Part shown: positions 24,618 to 33,481 of the stretch, piece by piece
Layout of the letters: the number at the start of each line of letters is the position of its first letter
How positions within the stretch are numbered: the first letter of the stretch is position 1
Assembly (NCBI RefSeq): GCF_008180725.1
Contig: NZ_VTEV01000005.1
Coordinates: 279,637 to 343,636 of the forward strand
Source: Sutcliffiella horikoshii
GTDB taxonomy: Bacteria > Bacillota > Bacilli > Bacillales > Bacillaceae_I
Direction: 5' to 3'
DNA: 64,000 nt
Notes under the pieces: model-generated
Databases searched by the model: none
Seen by the model: only the letters and a program-made list of their open reading frames with translations
What the model was told of the DNA's origin: nothing
Program-made: the position numbers and the translations under genes

Positions 24618-26426
24618 CTATTTAAACAACTCTTTGAACAAAGTCCAGAACCCCTTCTTTTCCTCAGGCTCCGCTTCCTTCGTTTTCTTCTCTTCCATCT
24701 TTATTGCTTCCGTTTTGATAACAAACTGAACGGAAGTAACTTTCTCATTCTCTTCAGAAACAAATGACACCGGTTTGAAATCTGATTTATCGTATTCCTG
24801 AATCATTTTATCAATCTCGGCTTGCATTTTTGCAGGCAGGTCCTTGGTTTCAGAATACAATTCCTCTGTTCCCTCAGACAACTCATCCACACCTGTAGAC
24901 AATTCACTCGTACCGTCCGTCAAGCCAAGCAAGCCTATGTGAACTTGTGAATAGTTTGTGGACAGCTCGCCTACTCCATTCGTATAACTCACAAGCCCGG
25001 AATGGAACTGATTATAGTTGGCTGCCAATGTTTCCAAGCCCTTTGTCAACTCCGCCAAACCACTCAAGTCTGTTTCCTCTAAGGAAGCGGAAAGTTCATC
25101 AGCAATCGTCGTCAACGTGCCGCTTATTCCTCTTACTGCTCCGTCAACCTGGGTCAGGGATGGTTCGACCGCAGCAAATGCTTCCTGCACCTGTGCATAA
25201 GTCCCTTTCACCTTTTGGGCAGCTGCGTAGTTGGCCGTTAACTTATCCACAACTGCAGGATCTGCTCCACTCTCATATAAAGCGGCAATCTCTTCCTCTG
25301 ATAGGTCACCAGCGGGAATTTCAGTAATGGCACCATCTAGTACAGCATATGCCGCAGCATAGTTTTCTTGTAGAGCAGCGAGCCCGTTTGCCGTTTCATT
25401 TAAGCCTTTCGCTAGCTCACGCAATCCAGCAGGTAATTCTGTCAAACTGCTCAAATCAACGTCAGCCGCACCAGCGGATAGTTCCCGGTTAATTGTTCCT
25501 AATGCTTCTTTTATAGAGTTCGATGCCCCAACCAACTCAGATGACGATCCATTCAGCTGATTGATTCCATTTTTATATTGTACAGACCCGTCACGCAGTT
25601 TCGCCGCACCGCTGTTCAACTCAGAAACTCCGTCCTGCAACTGCCCAACCCCATCATTCAATTGCCCGATGGCATCAGACAGTTCTGCCATATCACCTGT
25701 CATCCCTTCCGTTCCGGTTGTATCAATCGGAAGGCTGGATGGGACTGCGGCAATCTCGACACCATTAAATTCAAAGTTTTCCACATATGCCTCAACTCGT
25801 AGCTGCTCTTCTTTTCCAGGCATTACCGTAAAGGTAATCTGTTTATTTTTCCCGACATTCGCCTGCATGCCACCAGAGGATGCTTCGATATTCTGATACG
25901 TATTCGGCATCGTCAGGGAAACTTGCAGCAAGTAATTTTCATAAAAGACGGATGCAACGTTGTTGTTGGCAGCTGTCTCCACCTGTATCTCAACATGTCC
26001 GCTTTCCCCAGCAAGCTCTGATGGATCCACTTTACGGCCATCTAAAAGATACGTAACCGTTACATCCCAAGGCAGTTGAGTTCCTTCTTCCAAGTCCCCT
26101 TGGTAGTAGAACTTCCCTTCCTGTTCCACATCTGCCGCCACACGCTCTCCTTCTTGCTCAAGCTCTGTCATGTCCGTCAAGTTTTTCACCGATTTATAAT
26201 CGCCAAAATCGAGGATTTCCCCAGCCTTGGCAACCTCGAGGGTATTCACAACATAGATTGGGCCGAGATCTCCGTTTGCTTTCAGTGTCGCATAGACCAC
26301 TTCTTCCTTAGATCGCACATTCTTTTGATCTTCAGCGAAAGCCCCACTCGCATTCCCAAGAAATGAAGGCAAGAAAATCATTCCGGCTAGTGTAACATAT
26401 AGTAGTTTTTTCTTTCCCATCATCAC
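24618..26426 (-). CDS. Secreted heptad-repeat protein, partner of the MMPL exporter
   Basis: A signal peptide (KKLLYVTLAGMIFLPSFLGNA) is followed by a 190-residue beta-rich domain and then a long run of heptad-type repeats (LNDGVGQLQDGVSELNSGAAK, and again LTDGTSELSTGVDELSEGTEE) of the kind seen in YhgE/Pip-like proteins and in the extracellular loops of MMPL transporters. No membrane helix is visible after the signal. It overlaps the MMPL gene by four bases (ATGA), so the two are translationally coupled and likely form one envelope complex. Exact role unknown. Confidence 0.7.
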   Translation of the reverse strand: MMMGKKKLLYVTLAGMIFLPSFLGNASGAFAEDQKNVRSKEEVVYATLKANGDLGPIYVVNTLEVAKAGEILDFGDYKSVKNLTDMTELEQEGERVAADVEQEGKFYYQGDLEEGTQLPWDVTVTYLLDGRKVDPSELAGESGHVEIQVETAANNNVASVFYENYLLQVSLTMPNTYQNIEASSGGMQANVGKNKQITFTVMPGKEEQLRVEAYVENFEFNGVEIAAVPSSLPIDTTGTEGMTGDMAELSDAIGQLNDGVGQLQDGVSELNSGAAKLRDGSVQYKNGINQLNGSSSELVGASNSIKEALGTINRELSAGAADVDLSSLTELPAGLRELAKGLNETANGLAALQENYAAAYAVLDGAITEIPAGDLSEEEIAALYESGADPAVVDKLTANYAAAQKVKGTYAQVQEAFAAVEPSLTQVDGAVRGISGTLTTIADELSASLEETDLSGLAELTKGLETLAANYNQFHSGLVSYTNGVGELSTNYSQVHIGLLGLTDGTSELSTGVDELSEGTEELYSETKDLPAKMQAEIDKMIQEYDKSDFKPVSFVSEENEKVTSVQFVIKTEAIKMEEKKTKEAEPEEKKGFWTLFKELFK

Positions 26427-28435
26427 TTCTCCTCTTTAAAATTGGACTTATAGGTCGTTTTCTTAATGAATTTATCACACACTAGCAGCATAGCCGGCAG
26501 GAAGAACAGCACCATGATAAACGCCAGCAACGCACCTCTTCCAAGCAACAGTCCGATCGAACCAACAATCGGGTTAGAAGACGTAATCCATAAAATAAAC
26601 CCGACACTCGAAAGGATGGCTGCTGAAATAGAAATCGAGAAGGTCTTCTCATCTAGCGTTTTAATAATCGCCTTCTTTGCAGACATTTCCTTGCGATGGT
26701 GCGTGTAAGCCTCAGTAAACAATATTCCATAATCAACCGTTGCCGCTAACTGTACCGTACTGATGATGAGGTAGCCAACGAACACAAGTGACGTTTCGCT
26801 GAAGTAAGGGATGGATAAGTTTATCCACACTGAAGACTGAATGGCTAGTAACAATACAATCGGTATCGAAATGGACCGGAAACCAATCAATAACACAATG
26901 GCAATCGTCACAACCGTCAACACATTGACCAAAATATTATCCTTGGTTACCGTGTTTTTTATATCATACAACGTCACGCTCTCCCCAAGGCTGAGCGCGG
27001 AATCCCCGTAATACACGGTTGCGGCTTTATCCACATTTTCCACAATCGCAAACGGAATGTCTCCTTCTGTCGCCTGATTCGTGTTAATAACTATCCGGCT
27101 ATAATTTTCCGAATAAAATTCATTTCGGATTTCTTCATCCAAGTACTCTGGTGGAATCACAGGATCCACCATATTTACGTAAGACACCACACTTGTGACA
27201 TAGTCCAGGGATTCAAGCTCTGCCACAAGCTCCTCCTCTTTTGCCACCTCGCCTTTTGGCACCAAGAGGACAATAGGTGTAATCTCACCGAACGATTCGT
27301 TGATTTTCTTATAGTCCGCACCTGCTCTCGTATGGTCTGGCAGTTCACCAAATCCATATGTAAAAGAAGTATTGGTCTGCGCAAGGAATGCGGGTACCAA
27401 TAGTGCAAGGACAATAAGTAAACTCGGAACTCTTAACTTCACCACGAAGTTGCCGATTCCCTCAAAACTTGGGATAAAGCTCTTATGCTGCGTTTTATCC
27501 ATCCATTTATAAAAGAACAATGTTAATGCAGGTAAAAATACCATCACACTTATGAAACTAAGGACGATCCCCTTCACCAAGTTCAATCCAAGGTCAGAAC
27601 CAATCTCAAATTCCATAAACGTAAGAGCAATAAATCCGAAGAATGTCGTAGCCGCACTTGCCGTGATGGCCGGGAACGACTTTTTCATCGCAAGCTCCAT
27701 GGCCTCTTCGGGATTGTTTGTTTTTTTTCGATATTCTGAAAAGCTGTGTAGGAGGAACACCGCATAATCAAGTGAGACGGCGAGCTGTAAGATTGGCGCC
27801 ACCGACTGCGTCACAAAGGAAACCTCACCGATAAAGATATTGGTTCCTAAGTTGATTAGGACGGATACACCAATTGCTGTAAGGAAGAATACCGGTTCCA
27901 CCCAGGATGTTGTGGAAATGATGAGAATGAAAATGATGATTGGCACAAGCAGCATGGCCGCATACATGGATTCGTTCCCTGCCATTTTTTGCGAGGTGGC
28001 GGTGTTGATCGCTTCCCCAGCGATTGCACCATTTTCGCCAATCAATTCATAAACGGCATCTGTAATCGCCACCTCATCCCCACTGCGGACGCTGATGGAG
28101 AATAAGGCATTGCCATCCTTGTAGTAACTTTCGACCATCTCCTGATCCGCTATTTCAAGCGGCGTTTTCAAGTCGACCACATCATCAAGCCAGATTACTT
28201 CTGCCACTCCATCAATGGCTTCTAATTTCTCTTTATACGTAACGGCTTCCTGTATCGTCACATCAGAAATCATGACCCGAGTATCCGGTACAGAGCCCGT
28301 AAATTCTTTTTCCATGATCTCCATTGCCTTGGTCGACTGGGCATCATCTGGCAGATAATCTACCATATTATAATTAACCGAAACAAAAAACTGCGCCACG
28401 GTCGAGATGATGGTCACCAACGCAAACACAATCAA
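26423..28435 (-). CDS. MMPL/RND family exporter
   Basis: Eleven to twelve predicted helices and two large outer loops. The MMPL signature is at VAPILQLAVSLDYAVFLLHS and again YLIISTVQLAATVDYGILFT, the two halves of the RND-type duplicated fold with a membrane Asp each. The frame begins with TTG at 28435, which cuts the first helix. An ATG with a good GAGAGG site at 28487 would fit the family start, but it is one base out of frame, so an indel near 28478 is likely. The divergent TetR gene probably controls the pair. Substrate may be a lipid or drug. Confidence 0.85.
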   Translation of the reverse strand: MIVFALVTIISTVAQFFVSVNYNMVDYLPDDAQSTKAMEIMEKEFTGSVPDTRVMISDVTIQEAVTYKEKLEAIDGVAEVIWLDDVVDLKTPLEIADQEMVESYYKDGNALFSISVRSGDEVAITDAVYELIGENGAIAGEAINTATSQKMAGNESMYAAMLLVPIIIFILIISTTSWVEPVFFLTAIGVSVLINLGTNIFIGEVSFVTQSVAPILQLAVSLDYAVFLLHSFSEYRKKTNNPEEAMELAMKKSFPAITASAATTFFGFIALTFMEFEIGSDLGLNLVKGIVLSFISVMVFLPALTLFFYKWMDKTQHKSFIPSFEGIGNFVVKLRVPSLLIVLALLVPAFLAQTNTSFTYGFGELPDHTRAGADYKKINESFGEITPIVLLVPKGEVAKEEELVAELESLDYVTSVVSYVNMVDPVIPPEYLDEEIRNEFYSENYSRIVINTNQATEGDIPFAIVENVDKAATVYYGDSALSLGESVTLYDIKNTVTKDNILVNVLTVVTIAIVLLIGFRSISIPIVLLLAIQSSVWINLSIPYFSETSLVFVGYLIISTVQLAATVDYGILFTEAYTHHRKEMSAKKAIIKTLDEKTFSISISAAILSSVGFILWITSSNPIVGSIGLLLGRGALLAFIMVLFFLPAMLLVCDKFIKKTTYKSNFKEEK

Positions 28436-28579
28436 AACAGCCTTTTTATGTTTTATAATACGTGATGCAATATTTATCGTTGTTCATCCTCTCTTGTGTC
28501 GTACCCCTTTTCATCTTATTATTATATTAGACACGGTGTTGGGTATACAACAAACAGTTGTGTTCCGGATGTTAGATAG

Positions 28580-28604
28580 ACAACAAATCATTCTATTGTG
28601 TTGT
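28580..28604. promoter_or_regulatory. Candidate operator between MMPL operon and tetR
   Basis: ACAACA-N13-TGTTGT forms a loose dyad between the divergent genes; related pieces (ACAACAAACAGTTGTGTT) lie 30 bp to the left. Position fits a TetR site, but the symmetry is modest. Confidence 0.4.
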
Positions 28605-28627
28605 TTTTTAAGAAAGGTAGTGATGTA

Positions 28628-29197
28628 ATGAGCGAAAAAAAGGATAGAAGAAAGCAGTACACACGCATGGTGCTGAAGGAAAGTTTGTTAGATTTATTAA
28701 AGGTAAAATCGATTGCAAGCATTACCATAAAAGAAATATGTACAAAGGCGGATATAAATCGCTCCACCTTTTACGCCCACTATTCCAGTCAGTACGACCT
28801 GCTCGATGCCATTGACGACGAATTCACCGTAGACATGGTCAAAACGCTTAACCAATATAATTTCTCAAAAGAAGACGAGGCATACCAAATGACCGAGAAA
28901 ATCTTCGAATACATCGCCTCTAAGAGTGATATTTGTTGTATCCTGTTAAGCGAAAACACCGAAGTGCAATTCCAGAAAAAAGGCATGATGATTGCAAAGG
29001 AATACATACTGAAGAATTTTATTCCTCATAAACAAGTAGACGCAGAGACCTTCGAATACTTAAGTATATTCTTTGTGAGTGGGAGTATTTATATGATCAA
29101 AAACTGGTTGGAAAGTGGGATGAACAAGACCCCTAAGGAGATGGCGGGGTTGTTGAATGAGTTTCTGAACCGCGGATTGAGGGGACAGGCACGGTGA
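28628..29197 (+). CDS. TetR/AcrR family regulator of the MMPL operon
   Basis: The HTH reads IASITIKEICTKADINRSTF followed by YAHYSSQYDLLDAID. I start it at 28628 (MSEKKDRRKQ) with AAAGGTAGTG upstream; the longer frame from 28598 lacks a site. It is divergent from the MMPL exporter and its secreted partner and probably represses them. The C-terminal part resembles TetR_C-type domains of DhaS-like regulators. Ligand unknown. Confidence 0.85.
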   Translation: MSEKKDRRKQYTRMVLKESLLDLLKVKSIASITIKEICTKADINRSTFYAHYSSQYDLLDAIDDEFTVDMVKTLNQYNFSKEDEAYQMTEKIFEYIASKSDICCILLSENTEVQFQKKGMMIAKEYILKNFIPHKQVDAETFEYLSIFFVSGSIYMIKNWLESGMNKTPKEMAGLLNEFLNRGLRGQAR

Positions 29198-29202
29198 CGC
29201 AG
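29180..29202 (+). repeat. REP-like element, half copy
   Basis: GGGGACAGGCACGGTGACGC overlaps the end of the TetR gene, so the last codons of that gene come from the element. Same core as the full hairpins at 33380, 35101 and elsewhere. Confidence 0.7.
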
Positions 29203-29247
29203 AGAGTTCCTTTGGACAAGAGGGAAAGTTAAATGGGGAGGGACTTT

Positions 29248-29355
29248 GGAAAATAAGTTGGGTTAATGGAAAATAAATCGGTGACTTTGGAAAATAAAAT
29301 CATCCCAACGGAAAATAAATACCCGCTTTTGGAAAATAATTCACCCGAACGGACC
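29248..29355. repeat. 21-bp tandem array B (GGAAAATAA)
   Basis: GGAAAATAA starts at 29248, 29268, 29289, 29310 and 29331, with a final GG at 29351: spacing 20-21 bp. The 11-12 bases between are variable. It occupies the gene-free stretch between the tetR stop and the terminator of the VOC gene. Confidence 0.85.
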
Positions 29356-29452
29356 ATATCCCCCTCGATTCCGGGAGGCTCATCATCAAATGGCGCCTTA
29401 ATTTCCCGCCTAAACTAGCAAACTGGCTGATTCTCAAGACTTCTAGCTCATA

Positions 29453-29483
29453 AAGAAAAAACAAGACCTACACATCAGGTCTT
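29453..29483 (-). terminator. Terminator of VOC gene
   Basis: ACAAGACCT pairs with AGGTCTTGT and leftward transcripts end in TTTTTT. Confidence 0.8.
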
Positions 29484-29497
29484 GTCTCCAACTCTAT

Positions 29498-29893
29498 CTA
29501 TTTCGCATTCTGATCTGGCTGGTGGATACCAAACACATTGCCTTCGGTGTCCATATAGTAACCCTGCCATGCCATACCAGGCAACGCATGCTTTGGCACC
29601 GCCACTTTCCCGCCGTTCTCAAGTATCAATTTCTCTGTAACATCGTACGCCTCCACACCAATTGTGCAGGCAAACCCATTTAGAGGTTGATTGGCCTCAG
29701 GCGCAGCACCTTTTCGTTGCATCAATGCACCATTGATACCAAGCTCATTCTCGTCCCCTGTCACCGCTCCAAAATACGGAGTTCCTGCGTATTCGCTCCA
29801 ATCTTGAAACGTCCATCCAAACACCTCACCATAAAACCCCTTCGCACGCTCCATGTTATCCACATGAATTTCGAAATGAATTAATCTTCCCAT
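29498..29893 (-). CDS. VOC family protein (glyoxalase-like)
   Basis: The 131-residue sequence begins GRLIHFEIHVDNMERAKGFYG, reads VFGWTFQDWSEY, and ends YYMDTEGNVFGIHQPD, the standard layout of this VOC subfamily (CFP32-like). His and Glu metal ligands are in place. Monocistronic. Substrate unknown; Gly-rich C-terminal strand is intact. Confidence 0.87.
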   Translation of the reverse strand: MGRLIHFEIHVDNMERAKGFYGEVFGWTFQDWSEYAGTPYFGAVTGDENELGINGALMQRKGAAPEANQPLNGFACTIGVEAYDVTEKLILENGGKVAVPKHALPGMAWQGYYMDTEGNVFGIHQPDQNAK

Positions 29894-30012
29894 AGTACCC
29901 CTCCTACTAGATTAATATTTCAAATATGTACCAACTTACTTCTCTATCATAAATCATAGATAGATAAGGGTTCAATAGTAGTTATGAAAATTCAGAAATT
30001 TACGTTGGGTTG

Positions 30013-30035
30013 AGGGGACAGGCACGGCGACCCAG
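30013..30035 (+). repeat. REP-like element, half copy
   Basis: AGGGGACAGGCACGGCGACCC just before array C; it has no clear second arm. Confidence 0.65.
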
Positions 30036-30085
30036 CGTGTGGAATATGACGTATTTTGTCGAATGGCAATTATAATACCTATAGT

Positions 30086-30165
30086 CGCTAATAAAATAAA
30101 AAAATGGCTAATAAATTCTAGAGTTTGGACAATAAATCCAATAGTTGGACAATAAACTTTTCCCA
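30086..30165. repeat. 20-21-bp tandem array C (GGACAATAA)
   Basis: GGCTAATAA or GGACAATAA recurs at 30086, 30106, 30127 and 30147. A leader TTTTGTCGAATGGCA lies about 35 bp upstream and is shared with array E at 32360, so C and E are two copies of one dispersed family. It fills the 29894-30199 gap with the REP half copy and the MFS terminator. Confidence 0.8.
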
Positions 30166-30169
30166 CCAA

Positions 30170-30198
30170 ACCAAAAGGAGCCATGCATGTTGGCTCCC
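30170..30198 (-). terminator. Terminator of MFS gene
   Basis: GGGAGCC pairs with GGCTCC around a nine-base loop and is followed by TTTTGG in the leftward transcript. Confidence 0.7.
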
Positions 30199-30199
30199 A

Positions 30200-31411
30200 T
30201 TACACTTTAACGGCCTCCCGACCAGCTACTCGCAGACCTTTCCGCGAAAAAACGACCACAAATACTGAAGCGACCACCAAAATACCCGCCAAGATAGTAA
30301 AACACATCATAATTTGCCCCATGGAAACAAGTCCCGTGAACAACCCCAACAACATAATTCTTAACAAAAGCCCTACTGCTCTCAGCAAGCCATCGACCCT
30401 GCCAATAATCCCATTTGGAATCCGATCCATCATGAAAGTATTCCGAGCAACCCTTGCTCCACTGTTACCGAGGGCGATTAACAACATCATGAACAGATAG
30501 CCACCCACGGGTAAATACACCATAACTGAAATAGCAATTGTAAAAAGTAGCATCGTCCCTGCCACCAGCTTCTCATCCTCAAATTTTCGCGCGGCAATCG
30601 GAACAAAAATCCCAGCCAGCACGGCACCCAGCCCATAAACCATCCCCTGGATACCATAAATATTCCCCTCCACTTTCAACACATTGGCCAAGTAGACAGG
30701 AAACAAATAGTTGGTGAGCATGACCCCGATGAATGGCAGGGACGATGCCAGCAAAAACAGGAACATACCTGGCTCCCTTTTTACATAATTAATAACTTCA
30801 GATGTACTTACTGTAACTGCTTTTTCTTTTCGCGTTCTCACATACGGTATTTTCGTAAAAAAGTAGATGGCAAGTGCGTACGTCCATACATCTAAAAGCA
30901 AAATGTAATGAAGATCCCACTTTAACAGAAGAATACTAGCAATCGCTCCAGCCACCATGCTCGACAGCTGCCCCTGCACCTCCATTGTGCCGTTCAATAC
31001 CTTAAACTGATTTTTATGGAACAGCTCCTGATTTAAAGCAAACATCGTGGGATAGAAAATCGTGTAATACAAGCTGCCAATCATATAAATGACGATGTAA
31101 TGCCACAGCTCGTAATCCACCCCGACAAACCCTACTCCGGAAAATAGAGCCAAAGCAACGAGACTGACGACTTTACTGCTCACAATCATACTCTTCCTAG
31201 AAATTTTATCAATTAAATACCCCAAATACGGTGTAAGCAAAAAGTTGATGATCGTCATACAAATTGCCACATACCCAAACACTTCATTGCCATTATCGCT
31301 TGTCACCAACAGCCACGGAATCGCAATCATCGTGATCCCGCTCCCAATCGATGAAGCCAAATTCGCTAAAATTATATACCGAAACCTGATGTCCTTATAT
31401 AAACTGTTCAT
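30200..31411 (-). CDS. MFS transporter (MefA/MFS_3-like)
   Basis: Twelve hydrophobic helices in 403 residues. The start is MNSLYKDIRFRYIILANLAS and the loop 2-3 motif reads GYLIDKISRKSMIVSS, the usual MFS motif A form GxxxDxxxRK. The closest families by feel are macrolide-efflux (MefA) and enterobactin exporter-like MFS_3. ATG 31411 is preceded by GGGAGAACGGAA. Substrate unknown. Confidence 0.85.
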   Translation of the reverse strand: MNSLYKDIRFRYIILANLASSIGSGITMIAIPWLLVTSDNGNEVFGYVAICMTIINFLLTPYLGYLIDKISRKSMIVSSKVVSLVALALFSGVGFVGVDYELWHYIVIYMIGSLYYTIFYPTMFALNQELFHKNQFKVLNGTMEVQGQLSSMVAGAIASILLLKWDLHYILLLDVWTYALAIYFFTKIPYVRTRKEKAVTVSTSEVINYVKREPGMFLFLLASSLPFIGVMLTNYLFPVYLANVLKVEGNIYGIQGMVYGLGAVLAGIFVPIAARKFEDEKLVAGTMLLFTIAISVMVYLPVGGYLFMMLLIALGNSGARVARNTFMMDRIPNGIIGRVDGLLRAVGLLLRIMLLGLFTGLVSMGQIMMCFTILAGILVVASVFVVVFSRKGLRVAGREAVKV

Positions 31412-31561
31412 TTCCGTTCTCCCTCTCCAATTATGATACTTTCATCATAATAGAAGAAAAATTTGGCAACATTCAGCGAAGGAATGAAGTTTGAATACAG
31501 CTTTGTGATGGGATAGGTCCGACTTTAGATGTAGAGGAACTGTTTTTGCCATTGTATTACT

Positions 31562-31683
31562 TGTCCAATCCCACTTACTGTCCAAACACACCCATTTACT
31601 GTCGGAAATGACCACAATACTGTCGCAAAAAATGAAAATACAGTCCAATGCCTCCACTTTACTGTCCAAACTTCCCCAAATAC
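31562..31683. repeat. 21-bp tandem array D (TGTCCAAA)
   Basis: TGTCC or TGTCG or AGTCC starts at 31562, 31579, 31600, 31621, 31642 and 31663; from 31579 on the period is exactly 21 bp. Every unit ends in TAC. This is the main content of the gene-free stretch 31412-31813; a half REP-like element follows at 31778-31793. Confidence 0.9.
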
Positions 31684-31777
31684 AAGCGAAGCGACAAACA
31701 CCAACCAAAAACGACCCCGCCAAGAAACAACGGAGTCGCACTATGTTATTCGGAAAGAGGCAAACCGACCACCAAGC

Positions 31778-31793
31778 GGGTCGGCGTGCCTGT
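31778..31793 (-). repeat. REP-like element, short half copy
   Basis: GGGTCGGCGTGCCTGT is the second arm of the REP-like hairpin without its first arm. Confidence 0.55.
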
Positions 31794-31813
31794 TTGATCC
31801 CTAATATCTATCA

Positions 31814-32110
31814 TTAAGCATCTATAATAATTAAAAAAATAAAAAATGAAATAAATAATAATGCCGCATATAAAAGCATCACCAGCCGTGCTACAAACCA
31901 ATTAAAGCGATCATAGATAAGCATTGCTACAAAATTCGTCAATCCCAACAGTATTAGAATCAACAAAGATCCTAGGCAATCCGAGTACTTACACAACCCA
32001 TCAAATAATCTATCACCTGCTCTTCTACTAAGTAAATATAAAAGAGCAAAGAAAAAATTAATAAATATAAATGATCCAATTGCAAAATAAATAGTTTCAA
32101 CGACATTCAT
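31814..32110 (-). CDS. Small membrane protein, unknown function
   Basis: The 98-residue product has three hydrophobic helices (FAIGSFIFINFFFALLYLLS, LGSLLILILLGLTNFVAML and LVMLLYAALLFISFFIFLII) separated by short charged loops. The ribosome site (AAAGGGTG) is rather far from ATG 32110. I do not recognise the family. Plausible as a real gene because of its clean helix pattern, but unproven. Confidence 0.5.
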   Translation of the reverse strand: MNVVETIYFAIGSFIFINFFFALLYLLSRRAGDRLFDGLCKYSDCLGSLLILILLGLTNFVAMLIYDRFNWFVARLVMLLYAALLFISFFIFLIIIDA

Positions 32111-32393
32111 TTAGTATCTAGCACCCTTTACACCATCGAAGTCCAAAAAATTATCCAGATTAATTTTACCAATCCGCCAACTTGTTTAGAATAGGTGTTA
32201 TGGTTTATGTTTTCTCAAAATAGCAAACTCCCACTTCAAAAGCAGTAACTTTTCTCCCATCCTTGAATTTCCCGTTTTCATAAAACACTCGCTCTAGTAT
32301 ACTTCCTTTTTTTAACATTCCCGAATTGTGAAAAGGTGAAACTCCACATTTCACCATCCCATTTTGTCGAATGGCATTTATATGGCCTCAAAT

Positions 32394-32493
32394 GGACAAT
32401 ATAATGGGAAAGTGGACAATATAATGGGAAAGTGGACAATAAAATAAAAAGTTGGCTAATAAATCAAAAATCCGGACAATAAAACAGATAAAG
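32394..32493. repeat. 20-bp tandem array E (GGACAATA)
   Basis: Five units at 32394, 32414, 32434, 32454 and 32474, exactly 20 bp apart; the first two are identical. Core GGACAATA or GGCTAATA, as in array C, with the same TTTTGTCGAATGGCA leader at 32363. It ends just before the GNAT gene, so it is transcribed with or lies in the promoter of that gene. The rest of 32111-32393 shows nothing I can name. Confidence 0.88.
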
Positions 32494-32517
32494 AAAGAAT
32501 GCTGAGGAGATGTCACA

Positions 32518-33081
32518 TTGACTACAACAAATAAATTCGCCAATCAATCAGAGACCGATAGATTAATAGTAAGACCACTAAAGAAAGAAGACTATGAAAA
32601 CTGGTTACATGAATATGAAAACCGCCTACCTTCCCAACATCCACATGATGAAGGAAAAATGGATATGAGCATTTGTACACCAGAATGGTTTCATAATCTT
32701 GTGGATAAACATCAAGAATTGGCACTGGCAGACAAAGCCCATATTTTTGGTGTGTTTAGAAAAAATGATGGGACACACATTGGGATGATCGATTTTTCCA
32801 CCCTTGCCAGAGATGATTTCCATTGGGGGAGGATTGGATATACCATTCATAATCAATTTTGGAGATTAGGTTATGGCAGCGAAGCAGTAAGGGCAGCACT
32901 CGACATCGCTTTTAAACAATTGAATTTCCACCGCATTGAAGCCCACATTAACTTGGATAACACCCCTTCTGTAAAATTAGCGGAAAGTGTGGGCATGGAA
33001 TTTGAATGTATTCGGAAAGGCTTTATTTTTGAAAACGATGAGTGGACGGACAACTTGGTATATTATAAAAATGTTAATTAA
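32518..33081 (+). CDS. GNAT family N-acetyltransferase (RimJ-like)
   Basis: This 187-residue GNAT shows SETDRLIVRPLKKEDYENWL, the central strand GRIGYTIHNQFWRLGYGSEA with the acetyl-CoA loop, and HRIEAHINLDNTPSVKLAES. These are hallmarks of RimJ/RimL-type acetyltransferases acting on protein N-termini or small amines. The start is probably TTG 32518, seven bases behind GAGGAGATG. A REP-type hairpin follows the stop and may end the transcript. Confidence 0.85.
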   Translation: MTTTNKFANQSETDRLIVRPLKKEDYENWLHEYENRLPSQHPHDEGKMDMSICTPEWFHNLVDKHQELALADKAHIFGVFRKNDGTHIGMIDFSTLARDDFHWGRIGYTIHNQFWRLGYGSEAVRAALDIAFKQLNFHRIEAHINLDNTPSVKLAESVGMEFECIRKGFIFENDEWTDNLVYYKNVN

Positions 33082-33088
33082 AATTTTT

Positions 33089-33117
33089 AGGGACAGGCAT
33101 CGTTGTGCCTGTCCCCT
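33089..33117. repeat. REP-like hairpin, short form
   Basis: AGGGACAGGCA pairs with TGCCTGTCCCCT around a six-base loop between two convergent genes. It likely doubles as a terminator. Confidence 0.8.
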
Positions 33118-33123
33118 CTACTC

Positions 33124-33306
33124 CTAGTTCATACCATTCCATTCCCCTTGATTCTTAGAGGACTTTTCTTTTTTTGCTTTCTCTTTATGAGCTTGGTTGG
33201 CTGCAGCACTGCCTAATTCCTTAGAGAATTCAGCGTCTGTTTGGCTGGCGTCAAAGCCTTTTTTATTCTTTTGATCCGCACCTGTTTTGCCGTTTCTTTT
33301 CGCCAT
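33124..33306 (-). CDS. Small YfhD-like protein
   Basis: From ATG 33306 (after AAGGAGGGATACTGACG) it encodes 60 residues, very hydrophilic and rich in Lys and Ala. The DASQTDAEFSKEL stretch resembles the DVEFSRELA core of the YfhD family of small Bacillus proteins and, more loosely, the cleavage site of gamma-type SASP. An in-frame ATG at 33336 has no ribosome site. A spore location is plausible but not shown. Confidence 0.55.
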   Translation of the reverse strand: MAKRNGKTGADQKNKKGFDASQTDAEFSKELGSAAANQAHKEKAKKEKSSKNQGEWNGMN

Positions 33307-33379
33307 CGTCAGTATCCCTCCTTTTTCCTTTTTCATTTCTTAGTATGAAAAGGATAGGGAAAATTATACTGACGTCGGA

Positions 33380-33421
33380 GGGACAGGCACTCTGACCCAA
33401 ATGGGTCGCCGTGCCTGTCCC
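33380..33421. repeat. REP-like hairpin, full form
   Basis: GGGACAGGCAC-N3-GACCCA-AA-TGGGTC-N3-GTGCCTGTCCC forms a 20-bp stem with an internal bulge and a two-base tip. This is the best complete copy and defines the element. Confidence 0.88.
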
Positions 33422-33481
33422 ATCAAACCCCCTCAAACCAAAAAAACACCCTCAGTAACGAAGGCATTTTTATCATAATCT

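Noticed and set aside
31445-31817. Short frames on both strands over array D
   Set aside because: They follow the 21-bp repeat period and lack ribosome sites.
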